This document shows positions 1-5,338 of a stretch of DNA of 5,338 bases, one piece after another. Position numbers and translations under genes: made by a program. The notes under the pieces are model-generated. The model worked only from the letters and a program-made list of their open reading frames with translations, was not told where the DNA came from and did not search any database. Position 1 is the first letter of the stretch. The number at the start of each line of letters is the position of its first letter. Origin of the DNA: an uncultured Roseateles sp. (lineage in GTDB: Bacteria > Pseudomonadota > Gammaproteobacteria > Burkholderiales > Burkholderiaceae); the NCBI GenBank assembly GCA_946480605.1, contig CAMLKW010000269.1, forward strand, positions 1-5,338, in the 5' to 3' direction.

Positions 1-1150
<1,150 letters not shown>

Positions 1151-1163
1151 CCCCTCGCCCAGT

Positions 1164-1188
1164 CTTGCTCCGGCTGAACGCCGGCAAG
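1164..1188. terminator. Stem-loop just after the hybrid kinase gene, possible terminator
   Basis: Fourteen bases after the kinase stop codon is an inverted repeat. Inner arms CCGGC (1170-1174) and GCCGG (1180-1184) enclose a 5-nt loop. Outer arms CTTG (1164-1167) and CAAG (1185-1188) extend the stem past a 2-nt bulge, giving nine pairs. No T-tract follows on either strand, so it is not a canonical intrinsic terminator. Its place between convergent genes suggests 3'-end formation or RNA protection. Confidence 0.4.
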
Positions 1189-1196
1189 CCTGGTCG

Positions 1197-1211
1197 GTCC
1201 CCCGAGGGGAC
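1197..1211. terminator. GC-rich stem-loop between convergent genes
   Basis: GTCCCC (1197-1202) and GGGGAC (1206-1211) form a perfect 6-bp stem around a 3-nt loop. It lies about 40 bp past the carbonic anhydrase stop codon and 46 bp past the kinase stop codon. There is no T-tract on either side. It sits inside a GC-rich stretch (about 1190-1231) that could be a dispersed intergenic element. A terminator role is only inferred from the convergent setting. Confidence 0.3.
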
Positions 1212-1249
1212 GGCTTGGGAGCGGCCCGGCGCTCGTCCCGAACGCTCAG

Positions 1250-2119
1250 CTACTGCGATTGTTTGATCAAGCGCCCCGAACCGGCCTGCAGCGGCCGCGC
1301 GTTCATCGGGTACAGGCGCGCGAACACGTCGATCTGCTGCGCGGTCAGCAGCACCGGCTGGCGCATGACCATCCACAGCACACCCTCGGTGCAGGGCGGC
1401 GTCGTCAGCGAGCCCATGTAGGTGTAGTAGCCACGCTCGGCCGGCAACAGCTGGTTCAGGTCCAGCTGGCCCTGGCCCTGCAAGGCCTCACCGCGCTCCA
1501 GCGGCAGGTTGCCCCACACCTGGGCCAGCAGCGGCTGCGGGTCCGGGCCGCGCGCCAGCAGCACGGCCACGACGGCCTGGCGGCCCTGGGCGTCGCGGTG
1601 CATCAGATGCACCACCATCTCGAACTGCCGCCCCTCCACACGCTCCTCGCTGGGGCGGTGGAAATGGAAATCCACCAGCTCGTAGCGCCGACCCATGATG
1701 GTCAGACCGTTGCCAGCCGCGACCTGCACCTGCACGGTGTGGCCGTTGTCCAGCACCGAGAAGCCGCTGGGCTTGTAGTCGAACGCGATGGGCTCCAGCG
1801 CCACGGCGATGCCGTCGCGGATGTCGATGGGGCTTTGCCGCGTCCCGATGCCGCATTGCCGGAACTCGGGCGCCAGTTCGGCCCAGCGGTCGGGTGCGAT
1901 GTCGCCCGCGTAGCCCCAGCGCACCGGCGGCCTGGGCGCGGCCTTCACACCCGCCCGGGTCTTGGGCACCGGCTTGGGCGCACCGACCGCACCCGGCGTC
2001 GCCAGCCGCTCCGACAGGCGCTGGCGCAGCACCTCCACGGGCTCCTTGGCATCCTCGGCATGGGCGACGCAGGCCAACGACAGCAGCGCAGCGATGAGCC
2101 TGGACTTTGGAATCCTCAT
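1250..2119 (-). CDS. Periplasmic alpha-class carbonic anhydrase
   Basis: This 289-residue zinc enzyme should interconvert CO2 and bicarbonate in the periplasm. Residues 1-21 form a Sec signal peptide (Arg/Lys n-region, LIAALLSLACVA core, AHA cleavage site). A charged then Pro/Ala-rich linker (22-66) precedes the catalytic domain, which starts at RWGY. Zinc ligands are His152, His154 (FHFH) and His171. His127 in DNGH matches the proton-shuttle histidine, Glu158 the Thr-orienting glutamate, and Thr239 the gatekeeper in SLTTPPC. Cys89 (ahead of QSPIDI) and Cys243 can form the disulfide usual in bacterial members. The residue aligned with human CA II Glu117, which hydrogen-bonds the third zinc ligand, is Val169. 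The frame stays open upstream into the neighbouring gene, but only the Met at 2119 begins a signal peptide. A weak purine stretch, GAAGAAA (2131-2125), ends 5 nt before it. The exporter gene ends 44 bp upstream on the same strand, so co-transcription is likely. Confidence 0.96.
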   Translation of the reverse strand: MRIPKSRLIAALLSLACVAHAEDAKEPVEVLRQRLSERLATPGAVGAPKPVPKTRAGVKAAPRPPVRWGYAGDIAPDRWAELAPEFRQCGIGTRQSPIDIRDGIAVALEPIAFDYKPSGFSVLDNGHTVQVQVAAGNGLTIMGRRYELVDFHFHRPSEERVEGRQFEMVVHLMHRDAQGRQAVVAVLLARGPDPQPLLAQVWGNLPLERGEALQGQGQLDLNQLLPAERGYYTYMGSLTTPPCTEGVLWMVMRQPVLLTAQQIDVFARLYPMNARPLQAGSGRLIKQSQ

Positions 2120-2163
2120 GCCGGTTTCTTCGGCAACTGAGCGGCGTGCTTGAGGGCTGAAAC

Positions 2164-3372
2164 TCACGACACGATCGAGCGCCTGACGCCATACCAGGCC
2201 ACCAGGCCCACCAGCATCAAGGCGCCCGACGTGAGCGCCAGCGTCACCGTCGAGTGCATGACCAGCGGCACCAGCAGGCCAGCCACCAGCCCGTTGGCCG
2301 CCGATCCTATGCAGGCCTGCAGCGACGAGGCCATGCCGCGTCGCTCGGGCACCTGGTCCAGCACCAGCAGCGTGACCACCGGCACCATCAGCGCCCAGCC
2401 GAACGAGAACAGGCCGATCAGCGGCAGCGCCCAGTACGCGCTCAGCGGCGCGAACAGGTTCAGAGCGATGTTGGCGACGGAGACCGCCACCATGATGCGG
2501 AAGCCCCGCATGATCTGGCGCTTGGACGACATCTTGCCGGCCAGCCGGCCGCTGACCGCGGCGCCGGCCATGATGCCGCCGATGGTGCACAGGAAGAACC
2601 AGAAGAACTGCGTCGGCGCGAACTGCAGGTGCTCGCCCAGGAACACCGGCGTCGCCAGCACGTAGAGAAACATGCCGTTGAAGGGGATGCCGCTGGCCAA
2701 CACCAGCAGCATGAACTTGGGGCTACGGCACAGCCGCCAGTACTCGCGCATCAGCGCGCCGACATGGAAGGGCTGGACCAGGTCCTTGTGCAGCGTCTCG
2801 GGCAGCAGCCGCCAGTTGGAGACAAACAGCACGGCACCCACGAAGGTCAGGAACCAGAAGATGGAGTGCCAGTCAGCGTGCACGAACAAAAAGCCGCCGA
2901 CGATGGGCGCGATGGCTGGCGCGACGCCGAAGAACAGCGTCACCTGCGACATCACGCGCTGCGCGTCCGCCGGCGGGAACATGTCCCGGATGATGGCGCG
3001 CGACACGACGATGCCGGCGCCGGCCGACATGCCCTGCACCGTGCGCCAGAACACCAGCTGGCCGATGGAGCCCGCCACCGCGCAGCCCAGGCTGGCCAGC
3101 GTGAAGACGCCCAGGCCGATCAGCACGACCGGCCGGCGGCCGAAGCAGTCGGACAGCGCGCCGTGGAACAGATTCATCACCGCAAAGCCCAGCAGATAGG
3201 CCGACAACGTCTGCTGCATCTGCACCGGCGTGGCATCCAATGCCGCCGCAATGCCGGAGAAGGCCGGCAGGTAGGTGTCGATGGAGAAGGGCCCCACCAT
3301 GGCCAGGCAGGCCAACAGCACGGACAAGGCCCAGCGGGGCGCGCGCCACAGGCGGCTGGCGTCAGGATTCAT
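2164..3372 (-). CDS. Major facilitator superfamily exporter, Bcr/CflA drug-resistance family
   Basis: This 402-residue, 12-helix inner-membrane protein is a proton-coupled exporter of the DHA1 branch, close to the Bcr/CflA family, whose members are about 400 residues. The family-typical opening GPFSIDTYLPAF, with Asp32, is in helix 1. MFS motif A, GALSDCFGRRP (71-81), lies between helices 2 and 3. A glycine-rich helix 4 leads into VSRAIIRDMF (123-132), a hallmark of the family. Hydrophobic segments fall near 14-32, 55-70, 82-100, 105-123, 142-163, 168-186, 218-240, 254-273, 291-308, 313-335, 350-371 and 376-394. The basic loop after helix 6 (about 187-217) is the usual central loop. The substrate is not predictable; some relatives export bicyclomycin, chloramphenicol or sulfonamides. 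The ATG at 3372 is chosen because it gives an intact first helix and because upstream codons look non-coding, though no clear Shine-Dalgarno precedes it. The carbonic anhydrase gene follows after 44 bp. Confidence 0.94.
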   Translation of the reverse strand: MNPDASRLWRAPRWALSVLLACLAMVGPFSIDTYLPAFSGIAAALDATPVQMQQTLSAYLLGFAVMNLFHGALSDCFGRRPVVLIGLGVFTLASLGCAVAGSIGQLVFWRTVQGMSAGAGIVVSRAIIRDMFPPADAQRVMSQVTLFFGVAPAIAPIVGGFLFVHADWHSIFWFLTFVGAVLFVSNWRLLPETLHKDLVQPFHVGALMREYWRLCRSPKFMLLVLASGIPFNGMFLYVLATPVFLGEHLQFAPTQFFWFFLCTIGGIMAGAAVSGRLAGKMSSKRQIMRGFRIMVAVSVANIALNLFAPLSAYWALPLIGLFSFGWALMVPVVTLLVLDQVPERRGMASSLQACIGSAANGLVAGLLVPLVMHSTVTLALTSGALMLVGLVAWYGVRRSIVS

Positions 3373-3475
3373 CGGAGGGGAGCGGTCGGGTGGACGTGCA
3401 GGGCAGCCGCGGGTTGCAGCCGCCGGGCAGTGTATCGACCCGCCCCAACCCCGTGCGTCGCGGGGTTGACGCCGA
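3373..3475. other. Intergenic gap between chemoreceptor and exporter genes
   Basis: These 103 bp separate the chemoreceptor stop codon from the exporter start, both on the minus strand. Next to the chemoreceptor is a strong stem-loop (3446-3468). The rest is GC-rich. I could not identify a convincing sigma-70, sigma-54 or sigma-28 promoter, nor a purine-rich ribosome binding site ahead of the exporter ATG. A promoter for the exporter and carbonic anhydrase genes would be expected here if the chemoreceptor is a separate unit. Confidence 0.5.
3446..3468 (-). terminator. Stem-loop 7 bp after the chemoreceptor stop codon, possible terminator
   Basis: CAACCCCG (3446-3453) and CGGGGTTG (3461-3468) form a perfect 8-bp stem with a 7-nt loop. 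It begins 7 bp after the chemoreceptor stop codon in the direction of transcription. The bases after the stem on the minus strand are G-rich rather than T-rich, so a canonical intrinsic terminator is not supported. It could attenuate read-through into the exporter gene or stabilise the chemoreceptor mRNA. Confidence 0.42.
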
Positions 3476-5047
3476 TCAGCCGCGCCGCGGGGCGGTCTTG
3501 AACTGGGCGATGACTTCCAGCAGCCCCGTCGCCTGGCTCTGCAGGCTCTCGGCCGCCGCGGCGCTCTGCTCCACCAGCGCCGCGTTCTGCTGCGTGCCCT
3601 GGTCGATGGACGCAACCGCCAGGTTGACCTGACCGATGCCACTGCTCTGCTCGTTGGCGGAGGCGTTGATCTCGCTCATCAGATCGGTCATGCGACGCAC
3701 CTGGCCCACGATGTCACCCATCGTCGTGCCCGCCTCGCCCACCAGGCGGCTGCCGGCCTCGACCTTCTCGACGCTGGCGCCGATCAGCGACTTGATCTCG
3801 CGCGCCGCCTGCGCGCTGCGCTGGGCCAGTGCCCGCACCTCGCCGGCGACGACGGCGAAGCCGCGCCCCTGCTCGCCGGCGCGGGCGGCCTCGACCGCCG
3901 CGTTCAGCGCCAGGATGTTGGTCTGGAAGGCGATGCCGTCGATGGTGCCGATGATGTCGGAGATCTTGCGGCTGGAGTCGCTGATCTCGCCCATGGTCGT
4001 GACAACGCGCTGCACGACGTCGCCGCCACGGCCGGCCACCTCGGTGGCGGCGCTGGCCAGCTGGCTGGCCTGGCGGGAGGTCTCGGCCGTCTGCTGCACG
4101 GTGGACGTCATCTGCTGCATGGACGCCGCGGTCTGCTGCAGCGCGCTGGCCTGCCGCTCCGTGCGGCTGGACAGGTCATGGTTGCCGGAGGCAATCTCCT
4201 GCGTGGCGGTGGCGATGCTGTCGGCCGACAGGCGCACGCGGCCCACCATCTGCACCAGGCCGTCGTTCATGCGCTTGAGAGCAGCCAGCAACTGACCGGT
4301 CTCGTCCTCGCGGTCCACGACGATGTCGGAGCTCAGGTCGCCCGAGGCCACGGCCTCGGCCAGCGTGACGGCGCGCTGCAGCGGCCGCGTGATGGCGTTG
4401 CTGAGCGTCCAGCCCAGCAGCACCGCGGCGCCCACGGCACTGATGCTGGCCACCAGCATCAGTGCGCGGTCGCGCCCGTAGGCGGCCTCGGCCTGCTGCA
4501 CGCGCAGCCCGGCCTGCTGGCCCTCGTAGTGGATGTAGTCGTTGGTGGCCTTCAGCAAGGCGGCCAGCAGCGGCCGGCATTCGGCATTCATCTTGGTGAC
4601 GGCTGCGTCGTGACGGCCGTCCAGCGCCATGCCGACGATGGACAGGGCCACCGGGCCGTACCGGGCCTCGACGCCCTCCATCTCGGCCACCAGCGACCGG
4701 TCGCTGTCGCCCAGATCGTCCGCCTTGGCCAGCGCCTGCTTCAGGCGGGCCAGGGATTGCTGCACGTCTTCGTGCGCCTGCGTGACGGCCGCCTTCTCGA
4801 CCTCACGGTCAGCCGGCGTCGTCACCAGCACCAGATTGCGCGCGGCAATGGCCCGCCGCGTCGCCGCTCCGCGGATCTCGGTGGCCAGATGCTCGCGCTG
4901 GTTGACGCCTTCCAGGTAACCGGTGAAACGCTCGTTGGCGCGGCCCAGCGAGGCCAGTGCCAGGCCGGATACCAGCAGCACCACGGTGGCAAGCAGCGCA
5001 AAACCCAGCATCAGCTTGGACCGCAGACGCAGATGACTCAGTTTCAT
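3476..5047 (-). CDS. Methyl-accepting chemotaxis protein, Tsr-like transmembrane chemoreceptor
   Basis: This 523-residue inner-membrane receptor should control CheA through CheW and so bias flagellar rotation. Helix TM1 is about 13-34. The periplasmic domain (about 35-193) is mostly helical and of the size of a four-helix-bundle ligand domain. TM2 is about 195-216. A HAMP domain follows (about 217-269, with ITRPLQ and the DETGQLL segment). The cytoplasmic coiled-coil hairpin runs from about 280 to 515. Its near-invariant tip is at about 371-405 ([20 protein letters not shown] then [14 protein letters not shown]), where CheA and CheW bind. Positions aligned with the Tsr methylation sites are Gln305, Gln312, Gln319 and Gln494. 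There is no C-terminal NWETF-type tether for CheR/CheB; the protein ends TAPRRG. The start at 5047 is set by an AGGGGG ribosome binding site 5 nt upstream and by TM1 beginning near the N-terminus; the longer open frame upstream is Pro/Arg-rich and unlikely to be coding. The ligand is unknown. Confidence 0.97.
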   Translation of the reverse strand: MKLSHLRLRSKLMLGFALLATVVLLVSGLALASLGRANERFTGYLEGVNQREHLATEIRGAATRRAIAARNLVLVTTPADREVEKAAVTQAHEDVQQSLARLKQALAKADDLGDSDRSLVAEMEGVEARYGPVALSIVGMALDGRHDAAVTKMNAECRPLLAALLKATNDYIHYEGQQAGLRVQQAEAAYGRDRALMLVASISAVGAAVLLGWTLSNAITRPLQRAVTLAEAVASGDLSSDIVVDREDETGQLLAALKRMNDGLVQMVGRVRLSADSIATATQEIASGNHDLSSRTERQASALQQTAASMQQMTSTVQQTAETSRQASQLASAATEVAGRGGDVVQRVVTTMGEISDSSRKISDIIGTIDGIAFQTNILALNAAVEAARAGEQGRGFAVVAGEVRALAQRSAQAAREIKSLIGASVEKVEAGSRLVGEAGTTMGDIVGQVRRMTDLMSEINASANEQSSGIGQVNLAVASIDQGTQQNAALVEQSAAAAESLQSQATGLLEVIAQFKTAPRRG

Positions 5048-5052
5048 TGGAT

Positions 5053-5058
5053 CCCCCT
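5053..5058 (-). promoter_or_regulatory. Ribosome binding site of the chemoreceptor gene
   Basis: On the minus strand AGGGGG lies 5 nt before the ATG at 5047. This is the clearest Shine-Dalgarno sequence in the window. It favours this start over in-frame upstream codons as far as 5215. Confidence 0.8.
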
Positions 5059-5116
5059 GTTGGCGTCGCCGCTGCCGGGCGCGCGACACAGGCGTCGTCG
5101 AGGCGAGGGCTGACAT

Positions 5117-5127
5117 CCCAATTTGGG
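5117..5127. repeat. Short AT-containing palindrome upstream of the chemoreceptor gene
   Basis: CCCAA (5117-5121) and TTGGG (5123-5127) flank a single central T. An imperfect outer extension pairs CAT (5114-5116) with ATG (5130-5132). It is centred about 75 bp upstream of the chemoreceptor start in otherwise GC-rich DNA. The position would suit an operator, but I do not recognise it as the site of any known regulator, and a match this short can arise by chance. Confidence 0.25.
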
Positions 5128-5159
5128 CGATGACGGGCCTGGGCGCAAGGACCCCATAA

Positions 5160-5211
5160 CCCGGGGCGTGACAAAACAACGGCAGTCCACCAGGTGAATC
5201 TGCACCCCGGG
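5160..5211. repeat. Long-loop inverted repeat between rnpB and the chemoreceptor gene
   Basis: CCCGGGG (5160-5166) is complementary to CCCCGGG (5205-5211), with two further pairs inward (TG 5169-5170 with CA 5203-5204) past a 2-nt bulge. The interior contains GCAG (5182-5185) and CTGC (5200-5203), which could form an alternative inner stem. On the minus strand this lies directly after the T-tract that follows rnpB and 113 bp before the chemoreceptor ATG. It may be a back-up terminator for rnpB or part of the chemoreceptor leader. It has no T-tract of its own. Confidence 0.35.
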
Positions 5212-5213
5212 GC

Positions 5214-5218
5214 AAAAA
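5214..5218 (-). terminator. T-tract immediately after rnpB, likely part of its 3' end or terminator
   Basis: The minus strand reads TTTTT straight after the last bases assignable to RNase P RNA. The 3' strand of the terminal helix P1 (5233-5223) ends about 5 nt before it. Its 5' partner lies outside the window, so the full stem cannot be checked. Transcription may end here, or continue to a hairpin further on. Confidence 0.45.
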
Positions 5219-5338
5219 GAGTGAAGCAAGCCGATAGGCCGGATTCTGTGCGCCGGGGTCGCCCCCGGCGTGACCGCCATTCCTCTGGGCCGGGCATCAC
5301 TGCCCGGCTCGGTGCCACCTACCCGCCAGCTCTGCGAG
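5219..5338 (-). ncRNA. rnpB: RNase P RNA (class A), 3' portion, truncated by the window edge
   Basis: This is the catalytic RNA of RNase P, which removes 5' leaders from tRNA precursors. About the last 120 nt are present, read on the minus strand; E. coli rnpB is 377 nt, so the 5' two-thirds lie outside. Landmarks in order: GGGUAGG (5324-5318), whose GGU in E. coli pairs with the tRNA CCA end in L15. Helix P18 follows as a perfect 8-bp stem with a GUGA tetraloop (5308-5289). Next is GGAAUGGCGGUCAC, matching the 3' strand of P2. An 8-bp stem with a GCGA tetraloop (5270-5251) sits where helix P19 occurs, a helix E. coli lacks. Then comes the near-universal ACAGAAUCCGGCCUAU (5249-5234), the 3' strand of P4. 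CGGCUUGCUUC (5233-5223) is the 3' strand of P1. The exact mature 3' end is uncertain by a few bases. The P19-bearing form and the P4 sequence suit a betaproteobacterium. Confidence 0.96.

Noticed and set aside
1259..2140. Open frame of 293 codons on the plus strand, antisense to the carbonic anhydrase gene
   Set aside because: The translation is rich in His, Gln, Arg and Leu with no domain, signal peptide or ribosome binding site. It mirrors a GC-rich coding strand where stop codons are rare in the complement. The minus-strand frame has all carbonic anhydrase active-site residues.
2120..2590. N-terminal extension of the carbonic anhydrase to 2590
   Set aside because: It would lie inside the exporter coding sequence in another frame and would bury the signal peptide in the middle of the protein.
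2254..3501. Open frame of 415 codons on the plus strand, antisense to the exporter gene
   Set aside because: The product is dominated by Gln, His, Arg, Asp and Ala with no hydrophobic or known motif. The opposite strand encodes a complete 12-helix MFS protein, so this is a compositional shadow.
4178..5113. Open frame of 311 codons on the plus strand, antisense to the chemoreceptor gene
   Set aside because: Low-complexity Gln/His/Gly/Leu-rich product without motifs, lying against a full-length chemoreceptor frame. It is a GC shadow.
5048..5215. N-terminal extension of the chemoreceptor to an upstream ATG at 5215
   Set aside because: The added residues are Pro/Gly/Arg-rich and run into the DNA immediately after rnpB. 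The AGGGGG site and the position of TM1 favour the start at 5047.
5223..5240. AAGCAAGCCGATAGG on the plus strand resembles a flagellar sigma-28 -10 element (GCCGATAA)
   Set aside because: The sequence is the complement of the conserved 3' end of RNase P RNA (P1 and P4 strands), which fully explains it. It also points away from the chemoreceptor gene.

Overview
The window is GC-rich DNA with strong G/C third-position codon bias. It looks like a motile betaproteobacterium of the Burkholderiales, in the general range of Rubrivivax, Leptothrix or Roseateles. The evidence is the class A RNase P RNA at the right edge, a periplasmic alpha-carbonic anhydrase of a type I associate with betaproteobacteria, and a Tsr-like chemoreceptor. 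The taxonomic placement is inference from composition and family resemblance, not from a search.

Layout, left to right. Bases 1-1150 (+) hold the C-terminal 382 residues of a hybrid sensor histidine kinase: dimerisation/phosphoacceptor domain, ATPase domain and one receiver domain. Its sensory N-terminus lies outside the window. Bases 1151-1249 are a convergent intergenic gap with two stem-loops. Three protein genes follow on the minus strand, given here in transcription order. They are a methyl-accepting chemotaxis protein (5047-3476), a Bcr/CflA-type drug exporter of the major facilitator superfamily (3372-2164) and an exported alpha-carbonic anhydrase (2119-1250). Upstream of the chemoreceptor, also on the minus strand, is the 3' third of rnpB (5338 to about 5219), cut by the window edge.

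How they may work together. The exporter and the carbonic anhydrase are 44 bp apart on one strand and are probably co-transcribed. The chemoreceptor is separated from the exporter by 103 bp containing a stem-loop, so it may be its own unit. It starts about 170 bp after rnpB. The convergent kinase gene is a separate unit, and nothing in the sequence links it to the others. Long open frames antisense to the three minus-strand genes are GC-driven shadows.

I found no CRISPR array, insertion sequence, phage gene, toxin-antitoxin pair or new multi-gene system. This is ordinary chromosomal DNA. The points worth a second look are a substituted second-shell residue in the carbonic anhydrase, glutamine at all four expected chemoreceptor methylation sites, and a GC-rich intergenic motif that may be a dispersed repeat.
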